In this document: positions 46,279-58,411 of the stretch, one piece after another
Layout: the number at the start of each line of letters is the position of its first letter
How positions within the stretch are numbered: position 1 is the stretch's first letter
Source of the DNA: Alopecurus myosuroides
Lineage: Eukaryota > Streptophyta > Magnoliopsida > Poales > Poaceae
Reading direction: 5' to 3'
NCBI GenBank assembly: GCA_028641055.1
Contig: CM054060.1
Coordinates: forward strand, 309,118,949 to 309,182,948
DNA length: 64,000 nt
Notes under the pieces: generated by a model
Database searches by the model: none
What the model saw: the letters and a program-made list of their open reading frames with translations, nothing else
What the model was told of the DNA's origin: nothing
Translations under genes and position numbers: made by a program

Positions 46279-49015
46279 TTCCTACTCGTCCTTGAGCAGG
46301 TAAACGATAAAACAATAATTTCTAAGGTGACATGCTACTAACATAAACTTGATCAATCTAATGTAAAAGCATATGCACGCTGAGATCATAAAACTTGAAA
46401 CACAGGCATGATAGATAAAACTTTTAAAATAAAGCATAGCAATTACTTTGCATCACGAAGAGTAACTCAAGTAAAGGATCATGAATAATAATGCAAAGAA
46501 AGGTAGACGTTTGTTTCAGGTATAGAGAAAGCATGGCAAAGAGAGATTTCGATAGTCCTTAAGAGTGGGGCAAAACATAAATGCCAGGACACCTTCAAAT
46601 TCATGAGGAAGACTAGAACAAATGATATCACATCATGAAGTAATTATTGATGCTTATGGGACTAATGCACATAGAACTCAGAATGTCAACAATGCTCTCT
46701 CAACTGGGCATAAAGTTAGAACATGGAGACTCAACATAAAAGTAAAAGAAAGGCCCTTCGCAGAGGGAAGCAGGGATCACTCATGTGCTAGAGCTTTTAT
46801 TTTATTAAACAGAGGTATTAAAATTTTGAGACCCCTCCCATCCATCTTTCACAAACCATGGCTAACTGAATCCTCGGGTGCCTGCCAACAATCACATACC
46901 GTGGAGGAGTGTCTATATTTTGGGAGATGTATGCTAATGTCACCGAATGGTAAACAGAAAATACAGTACGTTACAAGTAAACTAAATTCACAAGAGCGGC
47001 TCCCATGGTGAAGGACGCAACTGGTGTAGAAGGTCATCCCTCTTTCTCTTTTGTTTACACAATTATGCTTTGACTGATAAATCAGTGGCAAAAATAGTGA
47101 AGAGAATTTGTTTGTATTAATTTGGGGCTGGACACCCCGCTGCCAGCTCTTCTATCATTTGGATAAGAGGATGAAGCCACTAGTCCAAGGTGTGAAATCC
47201 AATCAACAAGTGAGATAAAGATTCTCTATTTACGTCCTCATGAGCAAAAACAGGAACATAAAGCAGGAGTAATTTTGAAGGTTTTAAAGGTAACACATGA
47301 GCAATTTACTTTAGAATGGCAGTTAAATACCACATGGAGGTAGGTATGGTGTGCACAATGGGAAAAACTTTGGTTTAAGGGAGTTTGGATGCGCGCGTAG
47401 AGCTCATACTCAGTACAGGTGGAGGCTACCAAAACACTGGGAGCGATAAATCAAGAGAGCATAAGAGCCATAATCATGCATAGCGACATAAGCATCATTA
47501 ATTAAAACATAAGAAGTATCACAAGTTCAAAAACTAAGTGGTCATGGAGGCTATTCGTGACTGGTTTGTATTCATAAACATGGTGTGAGCATGCGCCAAG
47601 TCAACATAATAAAACATTCGAAAGAGAATACCATATATTGATGTTTTACTATGATAAGAACAACTCATGAATCTTTCAATACAGATTAAACACTCTCAGC
47701 TATTTGAGCCTAATCATGCTACTCAATAACCATAAGGCTTTAAAACTAAAATAACATTTAGCATGGCATTAAAAAGCCCTAGCCACAGTCTATACAAGCT
47801 TCTACTAGTAATTCTACTTCAAGCAGCAGTTTTCTTTCTCCCAACAAGCACCATACAAAACATGCTTTAACAAAATACTCTTTATTATACAGCAAGAAAA
47901 CATGAGAGTACTCAAATAATACTACTAAAACTAACAGCTCTAATAAGAGATGCATGCAAAACAGAAGCTGAGTAAACGCAGCAGCCAAACAGAGACTAAT
48001 AATACAACGTATTCTCATGAAAAAGCGGAGCGTGTCACTCTCCAATAAAAGAATTATGGGGTCAAACCAACCTTATTATGAAAGTAAAAACAAACTTAAA
48101 GCAAAAGCAAAAGCAAACTGAAAACAAAAATAAAAGACGCTCCAAGTAAAGCACATAAGATGCGACCGGATAAAAATATAGTTTCACTACAAGTGACCTG
48201 ATAATTTGTTGATGAAGAAGGGGATGCCTTGGGCATCCCCACGCTTAGACGCTTGATTCTTCTTGGAATTTTCTTGGATATACCACCGGGGCATCCCCAA
48301 GCTTAGGATTTTCACTCTTCTTGATCACATCATATCATCCTCTTCTCTTGACCCTTGAAAACTTCCTTCACATCAAAATTCTCACAATCTTCATTAGCAA
48401 CGTTAGTGCAATTGAAATAATAAATTCACATGGTTCAGTTTCAAAACAAGTATAACACTCAAAAACACATTATCTACTGTCACAACTTATTTCAGAACTC
48501 TTTTTCTCAAAAGAACAACAAAATAAAGAGATTAAGATGCAAATGTGATAAATGGCAGAAATCTGTCAAAACAGAACAGAAGGTAAAGATCAATTTTTTC
48601 AAAAATCTTCTGTTTCTCAAATCAAAACGTGGTCTTCTAAGAAAATATGCGTCTATAACTCAGGATTAAGCACAAAAAAGCCTAAGGTCATTTTGAAATT
48701 TCTGTGATTTTCAACGGAATTAACAGTGGACAGCAGAAATCTGTTTTCCGCGCAGAAATCCGAAATAAAGGCTCAACTTTCCACTAAAGGCTTTACTTGG
48801 ATCAACAAAACCTCAAAAGAAAAGATACAGCAGGGTTGCTAAGGAAATATACAACACCCAGGTGCAAAGAACACCAAAAAAATGAAAGAAAACTGAATGA
48901 AAACAGAGAAATAAAACGGGTTGTCTCCCGGTAGCGCTTTTCTTTAACGCCTTTCAGCTAGGCATAAAAAGTCAACTCAAGTATTTTCAAGTGAAGAAGC
49001 ATCAACATCATATTT
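46279..49015. other. 3' noncoding region of element G
   Basis: Homologous to 14420-17136 in D. The polypurine tract is at 46262-46278, with near-copies at 48233-48248 and 48291-48306. No open reading frame of note. Confidence 0.75.
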
Positions 49016-49894
49016 TTATCTAATAATATATTCAAAGTTTAGCTTAATCTTATTTCTAGGAAAGTGTTCCAAACCTTTCTTGAGGGGAAGTTGATATTTA
49101 ATACTCCCCTCTTTCATGTCAATAATAGCACAAACAGTTCTAAGAAAAGGTCTTCCCAAAACAATAGGACAAGAAGCATTGCATTCAATGTTCATAACAA
49201 CAAAATCAATAGGGGCAAGGTTATTATTAACCATAATAAGAACATCATCAATTCTACCAAGAGATTTCTTCTTAGCATTATCAGCAAGATGAACATCCAA
49301 ATAAGAGTGTTCCAACGATGGTAAATCAAGCATATTATAAAGCTTTTGAGGCATAACAGAGATACTAGCACCAAGATCACACAAAGCATTGAAATGAAAA
49401 TCATTTACTTTTATATTAATGATAGGCTACCAACCATCATCTAATTTTCTAGGGATAGATGTCTCAAGTTTCAACTTTTCTTCCCTAACGTTCATGAGAG
49501 CATTGGTAATATGTTTAGTAAAGGCCATATTCATGGCACTAGCATTGGGACTTCTAGAAAGCTTTTGTAGAAACATAATAACTTCAGAGATATTGCAATC
49601 ATCAAAATCAATATTATTATCTTCAAAAATAATGGAACCATTATCTCCTACATTTTTAAAAATTTCAACACTTTTATTAGGAGCAATTTCAGCAGTTTGA
49701 GGCAATTTAGCACGTTTCACCAAAGGAGTAGGGACTTTATTAACACCAACTACTTTACCATTGATAGTAGGAGGTTTACTAGCACTTGGAGCTTCAATTT
49801 TACTAGTGGTTCTGATAGTACAAACTATAGCAATATTATTCTTTTTAGCTACTTCATCTTCTCTTTCCCACCTAGCACGTAATTCAGCCATCAA
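49016..49894 (-). pseudogene. Protease part of the element G gag-protease
   Basis: Two open blocks, 49894-49427 and 49384-49016, are separated by a frame break near 49400. The second retains the protease-like motif CDLGASISVMPQKLY and VLGRPFLRTVCAIIDM, better preserved than in D. The upstream gag core equivalent to D 18063-18826 is missing at the junction with B. Confidence 0.8.
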
Positions 49895-49905
49895 TCTAAC
49901 ATTAT

Positions 49906-52900
49906 TTTTCCCCCAATTAGAAGTTGATTGTTTTTTTTATTTTGGCATTGCATTGCATTGCATCATGACATTGCACTTGTTTCCCAAACCAATTCAAAAG
50001 TTTCAAACCCTTCACTTGTTCAAATTTGAGTTAATTCAACTAAGGTGATTTTTTTTCTCCCAAACTCTTTCGAATTTCAAAGTGCAACAAAACTTTTGAA
50101 AGTTTGAAAACAAACTTTGGTGCACTCGTGCATTTGCAATTACAAAACCATAGCAATTTACTTTGGCATTTTCTGACACCAAAAACCCCTCTAATTACTA
50201 TTTCTCTCTTCCTATTCTTTTACAAAAAAAATGTTTGAGTGAGAGAGAGAGAGAGAGAGCAGCCCACCAGGCCCACCAAACCAGCCCACCCCAGCCTTTC
50301 TCCTTCCTCCATCCGTACAGGCACGAGGAGGACGTGATCCCCTCCTGTCGTTTTCACCAAAGCAGACCACCGCACCCACCTGCTCCACCTGCCCTCCTCC
50401 TTATCTACCCCTCCCCTCCTCCACAACCCTAACCCTAGCCTCCCTCTCCCTCTCCTTCGCTTCTTCCAGCCGCCGCCCCCTTCCTCCTCTTCTCTGTTTC
50501 TCTTTTCTTCACCCACCACCCCACCTCCATGACCGGAGTTGGAAGCTCAAGGAGGCGAGGACATGGTCGCCGGCAAGGGCGTTCGAGGATGGGAATGGAA
50601 TCGCCTCGCCGTCCTCATCCTCCACGCCGAAGATCGGCACCCGAGGACGTTCCGAACAGCCCCGCCATGGCCATCTTCCTCCTCCGCCCACAAGAACGTC
50701 ATGGCCACGGTCGCCGTCGTCTTCCTCATCTACAGCGCCTCCGGCCGCCCCCAGCCTTCCCCACGGTGAGGAAACCTTCTGGGACCTCTCCCCTACCTCC
50801 CCTCGTGCTCTGGGTGCCCGCCATCAGGCGGTGGAGTCGCCACCGTCCGCCTATGTCTGTCACCGTCCCGTGCAGAACAGAGATCTGGTGTTCAGTTTCG
50901 TCAGATTCCGTCGCTGTTACCCTTTAACTTTCTTCAGTTCTGTATGTGTTCACAAACCGTAGCAGCAGCCCAGTGGCTGCGCACCGATCCGCACTCCCTG
51001 GAGCCCCGAGTTCAAATCCCACCCGTGTCAAAGCCACCCCTTTTTTCTCCATTTTCTTTTATTTCTCGAAATCCAGAAAAACAGAACTGAGTCTTTACTT
51101 GTAAAATCAATAACAAATTGAAAAATGCTCCAATTTCAATGATTCAAATTTCTATGGATTCAGAATCTTGTGCTCTTTCTGTTAGTCACAAAGTTGCAAC
51201 ATGTTTCTGTAATAAATTTTGCACTAAATAATTAAATACAGAAATGGCTATTAAAATTTGAAACTTTGGAAATTCATAACTTGAGTTCTGTTCATCCAAA
51301 TTGAGCAAACTTGGGCTCTAAAATTTTGTCTTAACAAACTCTACACAGTGGTATTTTATTTGGTCACAATTGAATTAAATTTGAACATGTTTCCTTCTGT
51401 TTACTAAAAGGGGCCGAATAAAAATGCTTATGGAAAAATACATAATAAATTCAATAATGATCCAAAAATTATGTTTAATAGCTCAAAATGTTCAGTGAAA
51501 CATTTGCTACATGTTTTCAACCTTTTCAATACAATTTGTCTACTGTTTTTCCTAATTAAAATTTGTAAAATAATTCAATACTTTAAATACACCTTTTAAA
51601 TTGCCAAATTCATAACTTGCTCATTTTAAATCCAAATTCAACAAACGAAATATGTATTCCATCTAAAATTTTGTGTTCTTTCCAAATATAAATTTTGTTA
51701 TCTGTTTTGAACATTTAAAATTGGTGAAAACAACAAATGTTTGTTTAATCATTTAAAATGCCAAAGTTCATAACTTAATAAATAAAATTCCAAACTTGGT
51801 AAACAACATATACACTGAAGCTATTGTTGTTTTCTTATTGTTTTCATCATCCATGCATCATTCTAATACCTATGGCTTCCTTTCCTCACTTGTTACCGAT
51901 TCTTTCAGTTGTCTTTATGCTAGCCTAGTATTTTCGATGCTTGTGTCTCGATCCTATCATATGTTTACCTTGCAGCCATGATATAGCCTTCCTTCCCCTT
52001 CCTATCAACTGTTGCTTGTTTACCTTGTTGGCCCTCGTGTCGTAGTTGCATGCTTAGTGTTGTTTGCGCTCGAGTCTTGTTGTCCTTTTTTCATATCACC
52101 TGTTTAGTTGATAGTTGGGTTTCAATTTAATCAACAACATGTTAATGTTTGGGGTAATAATAATTTGATGATAAGGCACCGGCAGGAGGCCCGGCGTGGT
52201 TTTGGAGCCTGCTAGTGTCGAAACTAGGAAAAGGGTCTTGTCCACTGATCCATGATGAGCGCGCTAACCGCATCCGGGAGGTAGTATGGGACCCCCCTCG
52301 ACTTAGACCTGATTTGCAGCTTGTCCGAAGAGCCACACTTAGTTCGGGCTTTCCATTTGCGCATATGCATAATGGGAGGCGCCCCCATGGTTGATGATGA
52401 TTATGATGGTTATGATGATGATGATGCATATAGGGCGAGGCCTGTGTTGCCGGGGGGTGTGGTTTTCACCCTTGCGCTTAGGTTAGGTCGGACTGGCCGG
52501 GACCTTATAGCTCCGTGGCTCCTAGGATGGGTTGTAGAGACGGTTTGGGTCGTGTCGAGCCAACCTGAGTTTTAGTTGGTGGCTTGAGTGTGTACGAGTA
52601 CTGTAGCGCACCCTGCATGGATGAATCTTCTCGAGAAGCCGTGTTGTCCGTGGTTATGTGACGACGTGGTGAAAGTGCTGGCTAACAAGTACTCAGACAA
52701 CTTACACCTAATGATAATAACTTGACTAGTAATATAGTATTACCTTCACCATAAAAATGAATGTCACCTTAATCAACAGCGTGAGTTTCCTTGGGTTGCT
52801 TCCTTAGTAGGGGGTAACACTGGATGGGTATTGTTTGGTGAGTAGTTGTAGTTGGTTCTGATACGCTCTCTTATCCCTCTCTAATAGCCGGAAGTTGTAG

Positions 52901-53441
52901 CGCGTCTCTTTAGTTTGTTAGTGCTGCCCGCTGCCGCTTCTTTGCAATAACCTCTTCCTTCCGTTGTACCCAAAGTATTTGCATCTTGTGATGATTGGTT
53001 ACGCTGGTATCCTGTGAGTATGGTTTATCCACTTGCCTGTACTTAACAGTACTGACCCACGAATCCTTTTCGTGGCTGCATATTCCACATTGCAGTCAAC
53101 AGGTTTGAAGTCTGACGACGCTAGCTTGGGAATCCCTCCGGCTTGGCCTGGGCAGGGATTTGGACGCCATCGGTTATCTTCAGGACTCTTAGTCCAATTT
53201 GTATCTTGTCCGTAGTCGTACACTATGTTGTTTCTTCCGCTGTCATTTGGATCTTTGTATTGTATCAGTTGTATCCTTGACTCGTTTGAGTCGTCTTGTA
53301 TATACCTCCTCTGTTGTTGTTGTTGTGGAATATTCGTGAACTGTTGTAATGTTATCACAAGTGGCAACCTGAAATCGGTTATTATGTGGATTTTGGTGGA
53401 AATGCTGAAATCTGCATAGTGCCCGATCTCGGGGCGTCACA
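49906..53441 (+). repeat. 5' LTR of element B, lacking its first ~17 bp and ~318 bp internally
   Basis: Aligns with 53956-57824 but begins inside the T/C run, without TGTAACACCCGGGGGAT. It also lacks the sequence corresponding to 55938-56255. It contains a (GA)n tract at about 50238-50259, a telo-box at 50425-50438 and a tRNA-like module at 50961-51046. Confidence 0.88.
50961..51046 (+). other. tRNA-like Pol III promoter module inside LTR1 of element B
   Basis: A-box CAGCCCAGTGGC at 50966-50977, B-box AGTTCAAATCC at 51009-51019 (one step from consensus) and TTTTTT at 51041-51046. Spacing and order match the module in element A. Confidence 0.6.
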
Positions 53442-53938
53442 AATGGTATCAGAGCATGGTTTCCGATTCCCGATATTGTTTCGATACGAATGGTTATCGA
53501 AGCAACGGGTCCGCAAAGCCTGTAGGATAACCTCGCTAACGGTCGTGTTTCTAGAGTGTCAAAAACTATTTGTGCAAAAACTGTTTTGGAAACATCTCAA
53601 TAGGATTCTTGTTTTCTATTTATCTCTATTCTATTTCTCCTCTCATCTTATTTGTTTTGGAGTCTCTCTCCCTCTCAATCTTTCAAAGTTTTAGGATCCT
53701 ACGTGGGTGGACGTTTTCTGAGCCGTTAACCTAATAGGTTCGATCATCGGAAGATTCCTGGCGGGAGAAGATCGTCATCACTTCGACCAAGAATCTCTTG
53801 TTAGTGGTGTCGAGAAGCCCTTGTTAGTGGTGTCGAGGAGATCAACTGGAAGCATGAAGAATCGATAGTCGAATTTCTTTCCCCTCCCGGGTTAGTGGGT
53901 GGATTGCGAGGGCGCAATCCCTTGTTAGTGGTGTCGTC
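53442..53938 (+). other. Internal region of element B
   Basis: 497 bp. The primer site TGGTATCAGAGC is at 53444-53455. The sequence TTGTTAGTGGTGTCG occurs three times (about 53799, 53822 and 53922), the last directly before LTR2. No polypurine tract is evident at the LTR2 edge. No ORF of note. Confidence 0.8.
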
Positions 53939-56900
53939 TGTAACACCCGGGGGATTTTTTTCCCCCCAATTAGAAGTTGATTGTTTTTTTTCTTTTGGCA
54001 TTGCATTGCATTGCATCATGACATTGCACTTGTTTCCCAAACCAATTCAAAAGTTTCAAACCCTTCACTTGTTCAAATTTGAGTTAATTCAACTAATGTG
54101 ATCTTTTTTCTCCCAAACTCTTTCAAATTTCAAAGTGCAACAAAACTTTTGAAAGTTTGAAAACAAACTTTGGTGCACTCGTGCATTTGCAATTACAAAA
54201 CCACAGCAATTTACTTTGGCATTTTCTGACACCAAAAACCCCTATAATTACTATTTCTCTCTTCCTATTCTTTTACAAAAAAAAATGTTTGAGTGAGAGA
54301 GAGAGAGAGAGCAGCCCACCAGGCCCACCAAACCAGCCCACCCCAGCCTTTCTCCTTCCTCCATCCGTACAGGCACGAGGAGGACGTGATCCCCTCCTGT
54401 CGTTTTCACCAAAGCAGACCACCGCACCCACCTGCTCCACCTGCCCTCCTCCTTATCTACCCCTCCCCTCCTCCACAACCCTAACCCTAGCCTACCTCTC
54501 CCTCTCCTTCGCTTCTTCCAGCCGCCGCCCCTTCCTCCTCTTCTCTGTTTCTCTTTTCTTCACGCACCACCCCACCTCCATGACCGGAGTTGGAAGCTCA
54601 AGGAGGCGAGGACATGGTCGCCGGCAAGGGCGTCCGAGGATGGGAATGGAATCGCCTCGCCGTCCTCATCCTCCACGCCGAAGATCGACACCCGAGGACG
54701 TTCCGAACAGCCCCGCCATGGCCATCTTTCTCCTCCGTCCACAAGCACGTCATGGCCACGGTCGCCGTCGTCTTCCTCATCTACAGCGCCTCCGGCCGCC
54801 CCCAGCCTTCCCCACGGTGAGGAAACCTTCTGGGACCTATCCCCTACCTCCCCTCGTGCTCTGGGTGCCCGCCATCGAGCGGTGGAGTCGCCGTGTCGCT
54901 GCAGGTCGCCACCGTCCGCCTATGTTTGTCACCGTCTCGTGCAGAACAGAGATCTGGTGTTCAGTTTCGCCAGATTCCGTCCCTGTTACCCTTTAACTTT
55001 CTTCAGTTCTGTATGTGTTCACAAACCGCAGCAGCAGCCCAGTGGCTGCGCACCGATCCGCACTCCCTGGAGCCCCGAGTTCGAATCCCACCCGTGGCAA
55101 AGCCACCCCTTTTTTCTCCATTTTCTTTTATTTCGCGAAATCCAGAAAAACAGAACTGAGTCTTTACTTGTAAAATCAATAACAAATTGAAAAATGCTCC
55201 AATTTCAATGATTCAAATTTCTATGGATTCAGAATCTTGTGCTCTTTCTGTTAGTCACAAAGTTGCAACATGTTTCTGTAATAAATTTTGCACTAAATAA
55301 TTAAATACAGAAATGGCTATTAAAATTTGAAACTTTGGAAATTCATAACTTGAGTTCTGTTCATCCAAATTGAGCAAACTTGGGCTCTAAAATTTTGTCT
55401 TAACAAACTCTACATAGTGGTATTTTATTTGGTCACAATTGAACTAAATTTGAACATGTTTCCTTCTGTTTACTAAAAGGGGCCGAATAAAAATGCTTAT
55501 GGAAAAATACATAATAAATTCAATAATGATCCAAAAATTATGTTTAATAGCTCAAAATGTTCAGTGAAACATTTGCTACATGTTTTCAACCTTTTCAATA
55601 CAATTTGTCTACTGTTTTTCCTAATTAAGATTGGTGCAATAATTCAATACTTTAAATACACCTTTTAAATTGCCAAATTCATAACTTGCTCATTTTAAAT
55701 CCAAATTCAACAAATGAAATATGTATTCCATCTAAAATTTTGTGTTCTTTCCAAATATAAATTTTGTTATCTGTTTTGAACATTTAAAATTGGTGAAAAC
55801 AACAAATGTTTGTTTAATCATTTAAAATGCCAAAGTTCATAACTTAATAAATAAAATTCCAAACTTGGTAAACAACATATCAAACTGAAGCTATTGTTGT
55901 TTTCTTATTGTTTTCATCATCCATGCATCATTCTAATCAAATTTTACATGATGGTTATTTGTAGATCATTTAATTCAACATTAATTCATGGGCTTTTCCA
56001 TATGCAATCCAAATTGCGTATGGGCCCATTTAAATATGTTTACCATGTCAACTAGTTTATCTTTGATGCATCCTTAAGCTTGTCATGCATCCATATCTTC
56101 ATCATGCTGGATCTTTTGCCGTAGTAGTAATTGTTGCATCCGGTGTTTGTTCTAGTTCGTTGCTTCTTCGCGGATAGGACGTGAGATGGTGTGAGCAACG
56201 ACAAGTTCGGATGTACCTCTACTTGCTGGATTCCAGGCAAGTATACTCACTTGCTACCTATGGCTGCCTTACATCACTTGTTACCGATTCTTTCCGTTGT
56301 CTTTATGCTAGCCTAGTATTTTCGATGCTTGTGTCTCGATCCTATCATATGTTTACCTTGCAGCCATGATATAGCCTTTCTTCCCCTTCCTATCAACGGT
56401 TGCTTGTTTACCTTGTTGGCCCTCGTGTCGTATGTGCATACTTAGTGTTGTTTGCGCTCGAGTCTTGTTGTCCTTTTTTCATATCACCTGTTTAGTTGAT
56501 AGTTGGGTTTCAATTTAATCAACAGCATGTTAATGTTTGGGGTAATAATAATTTGATGATAAGGCACCGGCAGGAGGCCCGGCGTGGTTTTGGAGCCTGC
56601 TAGTGTTGAAACTAGGAAAAGGGTCTTGTCCACTGATCCATGATGAGCGCGCTAACCGCATCCGGGAGGTAGTATGGGACCCCCCTCGACTTAGACCTGA
56701 TTTGCAGCTTGTCCGAAGAGCCACACTTAGTTCGGGCTTTCCATTTGCGCATATGCATAATGGGAGGCGCCCCCATGGTTGATGATGATTATGATGGTTA
56801 TGATGATGATGCATATAGGGCGAGGCCTGTGGTGCCGGGGGGTGTGGTTTTCACCCTTGCGCTTAGGTTAGGTCGGACTGGCCGGGACCTTATAGCTCCG

Positions 56901-57824
56901 TGGCTCCTAGGATGGGTTGTAGAGACGGTTTGGGTCGTGTCGAGCCAACCTGAGTTTTAGTTGGTGGCTTGAGTGTGTACGGGTACTGTAGCGCACCCTG
57001 CATGGATGAATCTTCTCGAGAAGCCGTGTTGTCCGTGGTTATGTGACGACGTGGTGAAAGTGCTGGCTAACAAGTACTCAGACAACTTACACCTAATGAT
57101 AATAACTTGACTAGTAATATAGTATTACCTTCACCATAAAAATGAATGTCACCTTAATCAACAGCGTGAGTTTCCTTGGGTTGCTTCCTTATTAGGGGGT
57201 AACACTGGATGGGTATTGTTTGGTGAGTAGTTGTAGTTGGTTCTGATACGCTCTCTTATCCCTCTCTAATAGCCGGAAGTTGTAGCGCGTCTCTTTAGTT
57301 TGTTAGTGCTGCCCGCTGCCGCTTCTTTGCAATAACCTCTTCCTTCCGTTGTACCCAAAGTATTTGTATCTTGTGATGATTGGTTACGCTGGTATCCTGT
57401 GAGTATGGTTTATCCACTTGCCAGTACTTAACAGTACTGACCCACGAATCCTTTTCGTGGCTGCATATTCCACATTGCAGTCAACAGGTTTGAAGTCTGA
57501 CGACGCTAGCTTGGGAATCCCTCCGGCTTGGCCTGGGCAGGGATTTGGACGCCATCGGTTATCTTCAGGACTCTTTAGTCCAATTTGTATCTTGTCCGTA
57601 GTCGGACACTATGTTGTTTCTTCCGCTGTCATTTGGATCTTTGTATTGTATCAGTTGTATCCTTGACTCGTTTGAGTCGTCTTGTATATACCTCCTCTGT
57701 TGTTGTTGCGGAATATTTGTGAACTGTTGTAATGTTATCATAAGTGGCAACCTGAAATCGGTTATTATGTGGATTTTGGCGGAAATGCTGAAATCTGCAT
57801 AGTGCCCGATCTCGGGGCGTCACA
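53939..57824 (+). repeat. 3' LTR of element B (complete, 3886 bp)
   Basis: From TGTAACACCCGG to GGGCGTCACA. Telo-box at 54477-54490 and tRNA-like module at 55030-55115. Confidence 0.9.
55030..55115 (+). other. tRNA-like Pol III promoter module inside LTR2 of element B
   Basis: A-box CAGCCCAGTGGC at 55035-55046. B-box AGTTCGAATCC at 55078-55088 matches the consensus in 10 of 11 positions. T-run at 55110-55115. Better preserved than the LTR1 copy, where the central G of the B-box is A. Confidence 0.65.
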
Positions 57825-58222
57825 CACTTCTTAGGGATATAATCTTAGCAGGAGGATAATATTTTCCAATGAAAGCATCTTTACACTTAGTCCATGAATC
57901 AATACTATTTCTAGGCAAAGATAGCAACCATTCTTTAGCTCTTCCTCTCAAAGATAAAGGAAATAAGTTTAGTTTAATAATATCTCCATCCAAATCTTTA
58001 TATTTTTTGCTTCCCACATAGTTCAACAAAATTATTAAGGTGTGCAGCAGCATCATCAGTACTAATACCAGAAAATTGTTCTTTCATCACAAGATTTAAT
58101 AAAGCAGGTTTAATCTCATAGAAAGCAGGAGTAGGAGCAGGTGGAGCAATAGGTGTACAAATAAAATAATTGTTGTTTGTGCTAGTAAAGTCACACAACT
58201 TAGTATTCTTAGAGGAACTCAT
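57825..58222 (-). pseudogene. Gag N-terminal part of element G
   Basis: Starts MSSSKNTKLCDFTS at 58222 and runs to FVELCGKQKI. A frame break near 58000 follows. The gag core (RAKEWLLSLPRNSIDSW) is in the next frame down to the junction with element B. Confidence 0.8.
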
Positions 58223-58383
58223 TTTAGCAGAATAAAAGAAAGCAAGTAAATAACATCTATGAAGTAAACTATTTTTTTTTGTTTTTCAATAAAGAGAAGC
58301 AAAACAAGAAAAAAAAAACAAGACAATAAACAAAATAAAGATGTTGAGAGTGAGAGACTCCCCTTGCCAGAAGACTTCCTTCT

Positions 58384-58400
58384 CCTCGGCAATGGCGCCA
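58384..58400 (-). other. Primer binding site of element G (tRNA-Asp type)
   Basis: The minus strand reads TGGCGCCATTGCCGAGG, the D site with two substitutions. Confidence 0.82.
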
Positions 58401-58411
58401 GAAAAATTCCT

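Larger units (their letters stand above)
49906..57824 (+). mobile_element. Element B: non-autonomous long-LTR element related to element A
   Basis: Plus strand. LTRs at 49906-53441 and 53939-57824 flank only 497 bp. A primer site (TGGTATCAGAGC at 53444) follows the first LTR after AA, the same spacing as in A. LTR2 starts TGTAACACCC and ends GGGCGTCACA. LTR segments such as the one around 52630-52740 align with the A LTR (reverse of about 540-680). There is no coding capacity. It is nested in the gag region of element G; the right flank resumes at the D-equivalent position 18827. Confidence 0.88.

Noticed and set aside
50529..50927. 132-aa Arg/Pro-rich ORF in the B LTR (again at 54157-54996 with an extended start)
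   Set aside because: Low-complexity product, different lengths in the two LTRs, and an antisense frame is equally open. Treated as chance in a GC-rich LTR segment.
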